Of a stretch of 64,000 nucleotides of DNA, positions 51,257-60,440 are shown piece by piece. The stretch's first letter is position 1. Each line of letters starts with the position of its first letter. Origin of the DNA: Eubacterium callanderi (lineage in GTDB: Bacteria; Bacillota; Clostridia; Eubacteriales; Eubacteriaceae); assembly GCF_900142645.1 (NCBI RefSeq), contig NZ_FRBP01000001.1, positions 124,001-188,000 on the forward strand. Direction: 5' to 3'. A program made the translations under genes and the position numbers. Under the pieces are notes generated by a model. It did not search any database, had not been told where the DNA came from, and worked only from the letters and a program-made list of their open reading frames with translations.

Positions 51257-52831
51257 ATGAAAAGTATGAAAAAACTGGCTGCTTTACTGTTGGTTTTAGC
51301 GCTTGTCTTTACCGTAGCGGGGTGCGGCGACAAAGGCGCTTCAAGCAGCAGTAGCGGCAATACCCTGCGAGTTGTCATGCAGGACCCCAATGTTCCCATC
51401 GACACCAACATGGGTACTCAGGCATACCTGATTATGGTATCAGACCAGGCCTGTGAAACACTTATCGGTCTGAACAATGATACAACCTTAGACCCACAGT
51501 TGCTTAAGCAGATGCCAACCGTTTCAGAAGATGGCCTGACTTACAGCTTTGAGCTTAAAGATGGTGTTAAATTCCATAACGGCGAAACCCTGAAGTCTTC
51601 TGATGTTAAATATTCCTATGAACGCTTAATCACAAAAGGCCTCATGGGCTCACTGTTTGACCAGGTCGTTGGCTTTAAAGCCCTTGAAGACGGCGCAGCC
51701 AATTCACTTGAAGGCTTTAAAATCAAAGATGACACACACTTCGATATCGTTCTTCAGCAGCCCTACGCACCTTTCGAAGCAGCTTTATCTGCTCCATATG
51801 CTGTAATCTTCCCGGAAAAAGCCTGTGAAGAAGCCGGCGGAGACTGGGGACGTACTGTTCTGTATGGAACCGGCCCATTTAAAATGACCTCCTACACAGC
51901 AGGCCAGGGCATCGAAATGGCACGTTTTGACGATTACCATGGCGATAAAACCAAGCTTGATGGTATCAGCTTTAAGTTCGTAAATGACCTGAACACTCAG
52001 GTTATGGAATTCCAGAAAGGCAACTGCGATTTCGTCATGCTGGATACCGGACAATACGAAACTGTGACAAACAATGACGCTGTCAAAGACAAAATGCACA
52101 GCTTTAATCCAATCGGCCTTGTCTACTTAAGCCCGAACAACGAAATCTATACCGATCCCAAGGTTAAGGAAGCCCTGTCCTACGCCGTAGACCGCAAAGC
52201 CCTGTGCGACGAACTGTTATCCGGCGCCGCCACACCAGCCAAGAGCTTTATCCCCAAGGGACTGCTCGGATACAACGATTCCCTTCCTGAATATGAATAC
52301 AATCCGGAAAAAGCAAAACAATTACTGGCAGAAGCCGGCTATCCGGATGGCATTACCATTCCTGTCGTCGGATCAACCAATTATCAAACACTGATCAAGG
52401 TGGCCACCGCGATTCAGGATCAGGCCAAAAAAGCCGGTATCAACATTGAACTTTCTCAGGTTGACCACGCAGGCTACAACGACATGAACAAGAGCGGTTC
52501 CGTTAATCTGTCCGTCAGCAACTGGTATACCGATTACGTTGACCCAGACGGTATGATTTATCAGCGTATGTCTGCCACAACTACCCAGCAGGTATCCAAC
52601 AAATACAACAATCCAGAATTCAACGACCTCATCAACCGGGCACGTCAGACAAAAGACGAAAGCAAACGCCAGGAATTATATGAAAAGGCCGATGAAATCC
52701 TGACACACAAAGATTATGGTGCGATTCCGCTGTATAATGACACCATGTTCTACCTGTTAGGAGATAATGTTAAAAACTTCGAAGTTACCAGCATCTACCG
52801 TTACCATTTCTATGATGCTGAACTTCAATAA
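51257..52831 (+). CDS. ABC transporter substrate-binding lipoprotein, family 5
   Basis: Extracytoplasmic receptor for oligopeptides, dipeptides or nickel. 524 residues: lipoprotein signal with lipobox VAGC (Cys about 23), a Ser-rich spacer, then the SBP_bac_5 fold with YSFELKDGVKFHNGE, LSYAVDRKALCDELLSG and the C-terminal AIPLYNDTMFYLL. No permease or ATPase genes adjoin it and a terminator follows, so it is an orphan receptor. A GAGGAGAGAG site precedes the ATG. Confidence 0.93.
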   Translation: MKSMKKLAALLLVLALVFTVAGCGDKGASSSSSGNTLRVVMQDPNVPIDTNMGTQAYLIMVSDQACETLIGLNNDTTLDPQLLKQMPTVSEDGLTYSFELKDGVKFHNGETLKSSDVKYSYERLITKGLMGSLFDQVVGFKALEDGAANSLEGFKIKDDTHFDIVLQQPYAPFEAALSAPYAVIFPEKACEEAGGDWGRTVLYGTGPFKMTSYTAGQGIEMARFDDYHGDKTKLDGISFKFVNDLNTQVMEFQKGNCDFVMLDTGQYETVTNNDAVKDKMHSFNPIGLVYLSPNNEIYTDPKVKEALSYAVDRKALCDELLSGAATPAKSFIPKGLLGYNDSLPEYEYNPEKAKQLLAEAGYPDGITIPVVGSTNYQTLIKVATAIQDQAKKAGINIELSQVDHAGYNDMNKSGSVNLSVSNWYTDYVDPDGMIYQRMSATTTQQVSNKYNNPEFNDLINRARQTKDESKRQELYEKADEILTHKDYGAIPLYNDTMFYLLGDNVKNFEVTSIYRYHFYDAELQ

Positions 52832-52843
52832 TAATGCTCAGAA

Positions 52844-52868
52844 AGCTCCGCGGCCGCGGAGCTTTTTT
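52844..52868 (+). terminator. Terminator after the binding-protein gene
   Basis: 20-base perfect palindrome AGCTCCGCGG/CCGCGGAGCT followed by T6, 12 bases after the stop. Confidence 0.85.
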
Positions 52869-52942
52869 ATTCTGGAATATTCCGTTTTTGCATTCCAAGC
52901 GACCAATTTCTAAAATTATTTTTGAAAACGGTTTTTTTATCC

Positions 52943-53000
52943 TTGACTTTCTCCAAAAAGCGTACTACAATAAGAACATAACTGGTAAGACCACTTACCA
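52943..53000 (+). promoter_or_regulatory. larA promoter with FadR/GntR-like operator
   Basis: TTGACT (52943-52948) and TACAAT (52966-52971), 17-bp spacer. An 18-bp perfect palindrome TGGTAAG-ACCA-CTTACCA (52983-53000) lies just past the start site. It contains TGGTAAGACCA, which fits the TGGTnnnACCA pattern of FadR-subfamily GntR regulators such as LldR. Repression relieved by lactate is a reasonable guess; the regulator is not in the window. Confidence 0.75.
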
Positions 53001-53059
53001 ATATTTTTGACCGAATTTATACCCGCATCGTGCTAAATCATTTAAATTGGAGGATCATT

Positions 53060-54334
53060 ATGATTTCAAGAATTCCCTACGGTAACACAGAACTGACCCT
53101 GGAGCTTCCTGATGAACAGGTCGCCGGCGTCTTAAATTCCAATATCGGTAATCTGCAGAGCGACCAGACCGAGGATGATATCGTCAAGTCTGCGATGGCA
53201 AAACACTTAGGCAGCACTTCCCTAAAAGATCTGGCAAAAGATAAAAAAACAGCAGTCATCATTATCAGCGACCATACGCGCCCGGTGCCAAGCAAGCACA
53301 TTATTCCATTTATGCTTGAGGAAATGCGCGCGGGAAACCCGGATATCGATATCACACTGCTTGTCGCCACAGGCTTTCACCGCGGTACCACAAAAGAAGA
53401 GCTGGTATCAAAGCTGGGGCAGAAAATTGTCGATGAAGAAAAAATCGCTGTACACGATTCTTCCAATGCCGACGAAAATGTTAAAATCGGGGTACTTCCC
53501 TCTGGCGCCGATTTGATCATCAACCGCCTTGCGGCCGAGGCCGACCTTCTTGTCTCTGAGGGGTTTATTGAGCCACATTTTTTCGCCGGCTTTTCAGGCG
53601 GCCGAAAAAGTGTGCTGCCAGGTGTCTCTGACCGCGTGACCGTCTTAGGCAATCACTGCAGCAAATTCATTGCAAGCCCTTACGCGCGCACCGGTATTTT
53701 AGAAAACAACCCGATCCATACCGATATGAAATCTGCCGCTGAACAGGCTGGTCTCCAGTACATTGTCAATGTGATTATCGATGAGGATAAACGTGTTGTC
53801 ATGGCCTTTGCGGGCGATCCTTTCATCGCGCATGAGGCCGGATGCGAATTTTTAAAGCAATACTGCCGTGTTAAGGCCGTACCGGCCGACATCGTCATCA
53901 CAGGCAACGGCGGGGCGCCTCTCGATCAGAACATGTATCAGTGCGTTAAAAGTATGACCGCTGCCGAAGCATCCGCCGGAGACGATGGTGTTATTATTCT
54001 CTGCGCCGAATGTCTGGATGGTACCGGCGGAGATGGCTTTTACCACGCCATGCGGGACTGCGAATCTGCCAGAGCACTTTTTGAAAACATTATGACGATT
54101 CCACAGAACCAGACAAGGCCTGACCAGTGGGAATATCAGATTCTCGCACGCATTCTCTCAAAACACACGGTTTTATATGTTACACGGCCGGAAATGAAAG
54201 ATATTGTAACTGAAATGAAAATGACCTATGCGCCAGATCTTGACACAGCCGTCAAAATGGCCAGAGAAATCAAAGGTGAAAACGCCAACTTTACAGTTAT
54301 TCCAAACGGAATTGCCGTTATCGTCGAGCAATAA
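53060..54334 (+). CDS. larA: Nickel-dependent lactate racemase-type enzyme
   Basis: Interconverts D- and L-lactate, or a similar 2-hydroxyacid, with the nickel-pincer nucleotide. 424 residues. His107, His173, Lys183 and His199 match, with an offset of one, the catalytic and nickel-binding His108, His174, Lys184 and His200 of Lactobacillus LarA; DHTRPVP (71-77) is also present. The ATG at 53060 has a TGGAGGA site 7 bases upstream. The cofactor genes larB, larC and larE are not in the window. LarA homologs can racemise other hydroxyacids, so lactate is likely but not certain. Confidence 0.9.
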   Translation: MISRIPYGNTELTLELPDEQVAGVLNSNIGNLQSDQTEDDIVKSAMAKHLGSTSLKDLAKDKKTAVIIISDHTRPVPSKHIIPFMLEEMRAGNPDIDITLLVATGFHRGTTKEELVSKLGQKIVDEEKIAVHDSSNADENVKIGVLPSGADLIINRLAAEADLLVSEGFIEPHFFAGFSGGRKSVLPGVSDRVTVLGNHCSKFIASPYARTGILENNPIHTDMKSAAEQAGLQYIVNVIIDEDKRVVMAFAGDPFIAHEAGCEFLKQYCRVKAVPADIVITGNGGAPLDQNMYQCVKSMTAAEASAGDDGVIILCAECLDGTGGDGFYHAMRDCESARALFENIMTIPQNQTRPDQWEYQILARILSKHTVLYVTRPEMKDIVTEMKMTYAPDLDTAVKMAREIKGENANFTVIPNGIAVIVEQ

Positions 54335-54370
54335 AGTTCATTATCTACTCCTCTAAATAAATATATGAAA

Positions 54371-54395
54371 AGGGCATCCGAAAGGATGCTTTTTT
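54371..54395 (+). terminator. Terminator after larA
   Basis: GGCATCC/GGATGCT stem with a GAAA loop and a T6 tract, 37 bases after the stop. Confidence 0.85.
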
Positions 54396-54438
54396 CATGT
54401 ATTTCACAATAAACAAGGTGCTTTTCATTGATAAACTG

Positions 54439-54467
54439 TTCACTCCCGGGCAATTTTGTGGTATAAT
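54439..54467 (+). promoter_or_regulatory. Promoter of the surface protein gene
   Basis: TTCACT (54439-54444) and TATAAT (54462-54467) with a 17-bp spacer, 48 bases before the start. Confidence 0.65.
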
Positions 54468-54514
54468 AGGTGCGATTGGCAATTTGACAATATTCGAATG
54501 CTCAAGGAGGGCTT

Positions 54515-56146
54515 ATGAAGACCCAGAGAACCTTATTAATGATATTATTGTGTCTGTTCCTTACCGTTATGCCGGTATGTGCCCAGACACCCGAAAATAC
54601 GGCCGACAGCGCCGAAACCTTAACTTCCGCAGTCAGTGCACTTAACGAAACCGGAGGAACTATCCGCATTACAAAAGATATTATTTTAGGAACAGACAGC
54701 AGTATTGGTGGCTTTGAACCCGACAGCAACATTACCTTGGATCTTGGAGGAAATACCCTGTACATCCAAAACAGCTGGTCCCTTAAAAACATAACCATTA
54801 CCGGTCAGAGGACTTTGATCATGCTGGAGAACAATGCAGACCTTCATCTCGATCACACCACCCTGGCAGCTACCGCTGAAAACAGCACAGCCATTAAAAT
54901 TACAGGAGACAGCCGCCTGTCAGCTGAGGCTTCAAAAATTGAGGCAATCGGGACCAACACCTTTGGTATCATCGCTGTCAGCACCGCTGACTTGTCCTTT
55001 AACTCTACCCTTGTCAGTACCATTGGCAACAGCAGCACCTCTATTCAGACAAAAGGCATTGTTGATGCCTATTTCAGTGAAATTACTGCTGAAGGAACTG
55101 GAGCCACGGCTATTAAAGCAGGCGAAGTGCTTCTAAATACAAGCGCTGTTTCTCCGGAGGCCTCAAACGCTGTTATTGCAGATACCACCGCGGCCCCCAC
55201 GAACACAGGCTACCACTACACAGAATTGAACACTCTGGGCGGTCTGCCTGATAGTATGATGTTTGAAATTACCGACAAGAAGACAGGCGATATCCGCTAC
55301 ACCCCGTCAATGCCTGTCTGTTGGGATACTGACACAGCAGACATTACAAAGGCCGGAATTTATCCGCTGGACTACGAGCTCTGTCCTGATACATTTACTC
55401 CTGCCGGCGCTGCCTCTTTACTGGAAAATCAAACGCAGCAGCTTGTCGTCATTGATCCTAAAAAGCCTTTTATTTATTACGATGCACCTGTGACTGAAAA
55501 CACTGGCAGCTACAGTTTGCTTCTCCGATTCCACCAGCCAATCCAAAGCTTTGGCACTCCAACACTTTGGGTGGAAAAGGACGACAGCAGTACATGGCAG
55601 ACCTGGCCGTCTGAAAAAATCACCCCGGCCGCCTCAAACCAATATAGTCTGACCGGTCTGGAGGCCGGCCACAGCTATGTTTTCCAGCTTGAAGCCAAAA
55701 ACGGCAGTATTAACGGCGATTCCAATGCTATCCGCATTACACTTGATCAGGACGGAAACCCTACTGTTACTCAGAGTGATATGGACCACGGTAGCAGTGA
55801 AATAAAATCAGTGCCGACGACAGCCCCCAAAGCCTATGTTGAAACAGAATCCGTTGCTCCTTCTGTTTCAAACCCCAGTAAAAATGTTAGAACGGGTAGC
55901 AGAGAAAGCCTTAAATCCGAATCGACCCTTTATCTCCAGGAAATGGGTAATGCCTTAAAAACCGTATCCAACTACCTGAATGGTACTACCCCCGTCTCCG
56001 ATAATGTGGACACTGGAATTAACGGTGCCCTAAAGAATAATATAAAAGGCGGATTACCTGCGGTGGCAGCACTCAGTCTGACATTCCTCTGTGCAGTTAC
56101 CATGCTGCTTGTACGGAAAGAAACAACGGACGTAAAAGATGAGTAA
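54515..56146 (+). CDS. Membrane-anchored beta-helix surface protein
   Basis: Not assigned to a family. 543 residues: signal peptide (1-23, ending VCAQ), a right-handed beta-helix-like region of short hydrophobic/Asn/Ser/Thr repeats (about 45-225), a second region with an Fn3-like module ending SYVFQLEAKNGSINGDSNAIRITL (in shorter parts, about 320-415), a Ser/Pro/Thr-rich stalk and a C-terminal membrane helix (about 510-532) with a short charged tail. It is exposed on the cell surface. Function could be adhesion or carbohydrate binding. An AAGGAGGG site precedes the ATG. Confidence 0.75.
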   Translation: MKTQRTLLMILLCLFLTVMPVCAQTPENTADSAETLTSAVSALNETGGTIRITKDIILGTDSSIGGFEPDSNITLDLGGNTLYIQNSWSLKNITITGQRTLIMLENNADLHLDHTTLAATAENSTAIKITGDSRLSAEASKIEAIGTNTFGIIAVSTADLSFNSTLVSTIGNSSTSIQTKGIVDAYFSEITAEGTGATAIKAGEVLLNTSAVSPEASNAVIADTTAAPTNTGYHYTELNTLGGLPDSMMFEITDKKTGDIRYTPSMPVCWDTDTADITKAGIYPLDYELCPDTFTPAGAASLLENQTQQLVVIDPKKPFIYYDAPVTENTGSYSLLLRFHQPIQSFGTPTLWVEKDDSSTWQTWPSEKITPAASNQYSLTGLEAGHSYVFQLEAKNGSINGDSNAIRITLDQDGNPTVTQSDMDHGSSEIKSVPTTAPKAYVETESVAPSVSNPSKNVRTGSRESLKSESTLYLQEMGNALKTVSNYLNGTTPVSDNVDTGINGALKNNIKGGLPAVAALSLTFLCAVTMLLVRKETTDVKDE

Positions 56147-56213
56147 AAGCAAGTACATCAAATCCATATATTGTATGCTATACTTATTAAAATTATTTTT
56201 TATCTAAATGTAG

Positions 56214-56246
56214 CGGTATACGTTGAAATAGCGTATACCGTTTTTT
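56214..56246 (+). terminator. Terminator after the surface protein gene
   Basis: CGGTATACG/CGTATACCG stem (56214-56240) followed by T6. Confidence 0.88.
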
Positions 56247-56370
56247 CATATGCGCAGCCGTTTTTAACTGTAAAAATTTGCCCTCTTTCGAGCTTATTTA
56301 TTAAAAATTTTTGTGCACATTTTTTATCCACAGGCCTCAGCCCTCTCATTCTCTCATTTTAATCATTTTC

Positions 56371-56418
56371 ACAAAATATTGTCCACAAATTGACAACCAG
56401 CACAATATATAGTATGAT
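56371..56418 (+). promoter_or_regulatory. nrdD promoter with paired NrdR boxes
   Basis: TTGACA (56390-56395) and TATGAT (56413-56418), 17-bp spacer. Two NrdR-type boxes, ACAAAATATTGT (56371-56382) and ACAATATATAGT (56402-56413), start 31 bp apart, three helical turns, the usual NrdR spacing. One lies upstream of -35 and the other between -35 and -10, so repression is expected. A perfect DnaA box TTATCCACA occurs at 56325-56333. The rest of 56147-56463 holds the preceding terminator and no gene. Confidence 0.8.
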
Positions 56419-56463
56419 TCTCGATATAAACAACAATAACTAAGCATCCGGAGGAATGATGTA

Positions 56464-58788
56464 ATGATCGACAATATTATAAAACGAAACGGGACTGTAG
56501 CGCCTTTTGATACCCGTAAAATCAGCAGCGCCATCTACAAAGCAAATATCTCTGTGAACGGCGAGTCTATGACAGAAAAGCACATTGAGTTTCTGACGAA
56601 TGTGGTTACCTCAGCGGCAGAGCCTTTGGTCTGCCCGACAGTAGAGCAGATACAGGATATTGTGGAGGAAACACTGATCAAAGCTGATTACGCAAAAACG
56701 GCCAAGGCCTATATCCTGTACCGCGCCGAGCACGCCAAAACACGTCAGGCCGAAAGCGATTTGATGGAAATATATAAAGATCTCACCTTCCGCTACGCTG
56801 AGGACGCAGATCTTAAACGTGAAAACGCTAATATCGACTCCGATACAGCCATGGGAACTATGCTGAAATACGGTTCTGAAGGGTCAAAATATTTCATTGA
56901 TAATTATATCCTTCCGCGCGAAATTGCTGATGCGCATATCTCCGGTGATATACATATTCATGATAAAGATTTTTATATGCTGACTGAAACCTGCTGCCAG
57001 ATTGATTTACTCAAGCTTTTTAAAGGTGGCTTCTCAACAGGGCACGGCTATCTGCGCGAGCCTAATGACATCCGCAGCTACTCTGCCCTTGCCTGTATCG
57101 CCATTCAGGCAAATCAAAATGAAATGCACGGAGGCCAGAGTATTCCAAACTTTGACTACGCCATGGCGCCCGGCATTGTCAAAACCTTCAGCAAGCTGTA
57201 CCGCAAAGCGCTGATCAACGATCTCAGTGTCTGTTCCGGCCAGGACCGTGAAACAGTCACAGAGATGGTTGCCTTCGCCTGCGAAAAAATTGAGGCTCCG
57301 ATCACCTTGGATACGCTGGAAGCTTTTGGCCGGGAGCTTTCCATATTTTTTAATGGGTCTTCTTTTGATGCCCAGATGATTAATAAAACGCATGATCATG
57401 CCTGCAAGACCGCTCTGCGTGAATCAGAGGAAGCCACCTATCAGGCGATGGAGGCCTTCATCCACAACCTGAATACCATGAACTCACGGGCCGGCGCACA
57501 GGTTCCCTTTTCCTCCGTAAACTATGGCACGGATACCTCATCCGAAGGACGTATGGTCGTCAAAAATCTGCTGAAAGCCACAGCAGCCGGACTTGGTAAC
57601 GGTGAGACCCCCATTTTTCCGGTTCAGATTTTCAAGGTAAAGGAAGGCATTAACTATAACGAAACCGACCCTAACTACGATCTTTTTAAGCTGGCCATCA
57701 AGACGTCTTCTATGCGCCTTTTCCCGAACTTCAGCTTTCTGGATGCCCCCTTTAATTTACAATATTATGAAGAGGGTGATTATAACACTGAGGTAGCCTA
57801 CATGGGATGCCGAACCCGGGTTATGGGAAACCATTATGACCCTCAGAATGAAACGACCTGCGGTCGCGGCAATTTAAGTTTTACTTCCATCAATCTACCA
57901 AGGATTGCCCTTGAATCCAGCGGAAGCCTTGACACCTTTTATAGGCTTCTGGACGAACGTGTTTCTCTGGTTGTGAAACAGCTGCTTCACCGCTTTAAAA
58001 TCCAAGCCGCCAAAAGAGGCAGAAATTATCCTTTCCTGATGGGACAGGGTGTCTGGATCGATTCGGAAAGCCTTGGCCGGGACGACCGTGTTGAGGACGT
58101 TTTAAAGCACGGAACCCTGAGCGTCGGCTTTATCGGACTTGCTGAAACGCTCAAGGCGCTTACCGGCAGGCATCATGGTGAAAGTACAGAAAGCCAGGCT
58201 CTGGGGCTTCAGATCATCTCGCATCTGAGGTGCCTGATGGACGCTGAATCTGAAAGAACTGGTTTGAACTTCACCCTGCTCGCTACCCCGGCAGAAGGGC
58301 TCAGCGGACGCTTTGTCGCCATAGACCGTGAAAAGTTCGGGACTGTTCCCGGCATTACAGACCGTGAATTTTACACAAATTCTTTCCATGTTCCGGTCTA
58401 CTATCCCATACAGGCCTATAAAAAAATTCAGTTGGAGGCGCCATACCACGAATACACCAACGCAGGGCACATCAGCTACGTCGAGCTGGATGGGAATGCC
58501 AGCGCCAACCTCGCGGCTTTTGAAAAAATTGTCCGCTGCATGAAAGAAGCCGGCATTGGATATGGTTCCATCAACCATCCAGTTGACCGAGATCCCGTCT
58601 GCGGCTACAATGGTATAATCGGCGAAGAATGTCCAAACTGTCACAGACACGAGGGCGATGGAAACCCTGATTTTGAGCGCATCCGCCGAATCACGGGCTA
58701 TCTGGTGGGCACCATTGACCGCTGGAATAACGCAAAGCGCGCAGAGGAGAAAGCGAGGGTAAAGCATGGCGTTTCTGCTAATCAATAA
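56464..58788 (+). CDS. nrdD: Anaerobic ribonucleoside-triphosphate reductase
   Basis: Oxygen-sensitive class III enzyme making deoxynucleotides. 774 residues: N-terminal ATP-cone (1-95, opening IKRNGTVAPFDTRKI), glycyl-radical core, active-site cysteines in CGRGNLSF and CQIDL regions, the zinc site CGYNG/CPNCHRHEG, and the radical loop RRITGYLVGTIDRW, in which the glycine of GYLVG becomes the radical. A CGGAGG site precedes the ATG. It overlaps nrdG by 23 bases. Confidence 0.97.
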   Translation: MIDNIIKRNGTVAPFDTRKISSAIYKANISVNGESMTEKHIEFLTNVVTSAAEPLVCPTVEQIQDIVEETLIKADYAKTAKAYILYRAEHAKTRQAESDLMEIYKDLTFRYAEDADLKRENANIDSDTAMGTMLKYGSEGSKYFIDNYILPREIADAHISGDIHIHDKDFYMLTETCCQIDLLKLFKGGFSTGHGYLREPNDIRSYSALACIAIQANQNEMHGGQSIPNFDYAMAPGIVKTFSKLYRKALINDLSVCSGQDRETVTEMVAFACEKIEAPITLDTLEAFGRELSIFFNGSSFDAQMINKTHDHACKTALRESEEATYQAMEAFIHNLNTMNSRAGAQVPFSSVNYGTDTSSEGRMVVKNLLKATAAGLGNGETPIFPVQIFKVKEGINYNETDPNYDLFKLAIKTSSMRLFPNFSFLDAPFNLQYYEEGDYNTEVAYMGCRTRVMGNHYDPQNETTCGRGNLSFTSINLPRIALESSGSLDTFYRLLDERVSLVVKQLLHRFKIQAAKRGRNYPFLMGQGVWIDSESLGRDDRVEDVLKHGTLSVGFIGLAETLKALTGRHHGESTESQALGLQIISHLRCLMDAESERTGLNFTLLATPAEGLSGRFVAIDREKFGTVPGITDREFYTNSFHVPVYYPIQAYKKIQLEAPYHEYTNAGHISYVELDGNASANLAAFEKIVRCMKEAGIGYGSINHPVDRDPVCGYNGIIGEECPNCHRHEGDGNPDFERIRRITGYLVGTIDRWNNAKRAEEKARVKHGVSANQ

Positions 58789-59230
58789 CTGTATCGAAGA
58801 ATCCATTGTTGACGGACCTGGGCTCCGCTTTGTCATTTTTACACAGGGCTGCCCCCACCATTGTCCTGGATGCCACAACCCTCAGACACACCAGATAACT
58901 GGAGGAACTTTTGTGGAGACAGAAATACTTCTCGCCAGAATAGTGGAAAACCCTCTACTTCAGGGTGTTACATTCAGCGGCGGCGAGCCCTTTCTGCAAT
59001 CCGCAGCCCTGGCCGACTTAGCCCAGAAGCTTCATGTAAACAGTCTGGATGTAGTCACTTACACCGGTTACACACTGGAAAAGCTGAAAGCCATGAAGGA
59101 TGAAAGCATCAATGCCCTGCTTCGGGAAAGCGATCTTCTCATCGATGGGCCATTTCAATCTGAAAATCGCGATCTAACCCTCCCCTTTCGTGGAAGCAGT
59201 AATCAGCGTATTATAGAATTACACCATTAA
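58766..59230 (+). CDS. nrdG: Anaerobic ribonucleotide reductase activase
   Basis: Radical-SAM enzyme that installs the glycyl radical on NrdD. 154 residues: Cys29, Cys33 and Cys36 (CxxxCxxC) coordinate the iron-sulfur cluster; TFSGGEPFLQ binds AdoMet. The ATG lies inside the 3' end of nrdD, a coupled arrangement. A strong bidirectional terminator follows. Confidence 0.96.
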   Translation: MAFLLINNCIEESIVDGPGLRFVIFTQGCPHHCPGCHNPQTHQITGGTFVETEILLARIVENPLLQGVTFSGGEPFLQSAALADLAQKLHVNSLDVVTYTGYTLEKLKAMKDESINALLRESDLLIDGPFQSENRDLTLPFRGSSNQRIIELHH

Positions 59231-59273
59231 AAAAGCGGGTGTGTACGAAATAGAATGTACACACCCGCTTTTT
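59230..59273. terminator. Bidirectional terminator
   Basis: 17-bp perfect stem (59230-59246 and 59257-59273) between convergent nrdG and cysK, with A and T runs at the ends. Confidence 0.9.
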
Positions 59274-59281
59274 ATTTTTAT

Positions 59282-60214
59282 TTATTCCTCAAATAAAGCG
59301 GTTGATAAGTAACGTTCTCCAGTGTCGGGTAACAGAACTACAATATTTTTCCCTTTATTTTCAGGACGTTTTGCAAGTTGTGTTGCCGCCCAAAGAGCCG
59401 CGCCGGATGAAATACCGACCAGCAGTCCTTCCTCTTCTGCTACCTCACGGCCTGTCACAAAAGCGTCTTCATTATCGACTTTAATGATTTCATCGTAGAC
59501 GCCTGTGTTCAGGGTATCCGGTACAAAACCAGCCCCGATTCCCTGAATCTTATGCGGACCTGCCTTTCCTTCAGACAGCACTGGAGAACCCGTCGGTTCA
59601 ACGGCGATCACCTTTATTTCTGGATTTTTAGATTTCAGGTACTCACCTACACCAGTAATTGTACCGCCTGTACCGATACCTGCAACAAAGTAATCCACCT
59701 TTCCGTCTGTGTCTTCCCAGATTTCGGGGCCAGTCGTCGCTCTGTGCACAGCCGGGTTCGCAGGATTGATAAACTGTCCGGGAATAAATGAGTCAGGCGT
59801 TTCCTTTGCCAGCTCCTCTGCCTTTGCGATAGCACCCTTCATACCAGCTGCACCATCAGTCAGAATCAGCTCAGCCCCATAGGCCTTTAAGAGCTTTCTT
59901 CGTTCCACACTCATGGTTTCAGGCATTATCAGAATCACACGGTAGCCTCTGGCGGCAGCGACGCTTGCCAGACCGATACCGGTATTACCGCTCGTCGGTT
60001 CAATAATAACTGAGCCTTTCTTCAGCAGCCCCTTTTCTTCCGCATCATCAATCATGGCCTTGGCAATACGATCTTTTACGCTTCCTGCGGGATTAAAATA
60101 TTCAAGCTTTGCCAGCACCGCAGCACCCAGTGCATTTTCCTTTTCATAATTGCTGAGTTCCAAAAGCGGTGTTTTTCCAATCAATTCTGTTAAACTCTTA
60201 TAAATTTTTGCCAT
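59282..60214 (-). CDS. cysK: Cysteine synthase (O-acetylserine sulfhydrylase)
   Basis: Makes cysteine from O-acetylserine and sulfide. 310 residues of the fold-type II PLP family: Lys47 in [10 protein letters not shown] binds [13 protein letters not shown] binds the carboxylate and the [13 protein letters not shown] loop binds phosphate. It is divergent from metB and shares a repeated operator-like motif with it. A near-consensus promoter and an ACGGAGG site precede it. Confidence 0.95.
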   Translation of the reverse strand: MAKIYKSLTELIGKTPLLELSNYEKENALGAAVLAKLEYFNPAGSVKDRIAKAMIDDAEEKGLLKKGSVIIEPTSGNTGIGLASVAAARGYRVILIMPETMSVERRKLLKAYGAELILTDGAAGMKGAIAKAEELAKETPDSFIPGQFINPANPAVHRATTGPEIWEDTDGKVDYFVAGIGTGGTITGVGEYLKSKNPEIKVIAVEPTGSPVLSEGKAGPHKIQGIGAGFVPDTLNTGVYDEIIKVDNEDAFVTGREVAEEEGLLVGISSGAALWAATQLAKRPENKGKNIVVLLPDTGERYLSTALFEE

Positions 60215-60251
60215 TTTGTTTTCCTCCGTTTAAAATATATTTAATTTTATG

Positions 60252-60383
60252 TTTTCATATATGATTACTATGATTTTATTATATGACGCAGAATCGATTC
60301 TGTCAAGCACTTTTAAGAAATAAACCATATTTTTCATATATGTTTTAAAAAAAACGTTGACTTTCCAGATTTTTCATACTATG
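60252..60383. repeat. Three copies of a TTTTCATA-type motif between cysK and metB
   Basis: TTTTCATATATG at 60252-60263 and 60331-60342, and TTTTCATACTATG at 60371-60383. The first lies just after the cysK start site, the third overlaps the metB -10. These are probably operators of a cysteine or sulfur regulator (CymR/Rrf2-like is one option). Confidence 0.55.
60278..60306 (-). promoter_or_regulatory. cysK promoter
   Basis: Consensus TTGACA (60301-60306) and TATAAT (60278-60283) with a 17-bp spacer that includes the palindrome GAATCGATTC. Confidence 0.88.
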
Positions 60384-60385
60384 AT
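60357..60385 (+). promoter_or_regulatory. metB-patB promoter
   Basis: TTGACT (60357-60362) and TATGAT (60380-60385) with a 17-bp spacer; the -10 overlaps the third TTTTCATA motif. Confidence 0.8.
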
Positions 60386-60440
60386 TATAAAAGCATATTT
60401 ATTAACTATGTCTTGTATCATTTATAAAGGAGACTTTCCT

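Noticed and set aside
56280-56420. Replication origin
   Set aside because: Only one perfect DnaA box and no dnaA/dnaN neighbours; the region is explained as the nrdD promoter.
60357-60440. Longer N-terminus for the metB product
   Set aside because: It would start at the promoter -35, lacks a ribosome binding site, and extends past the conserved family start.
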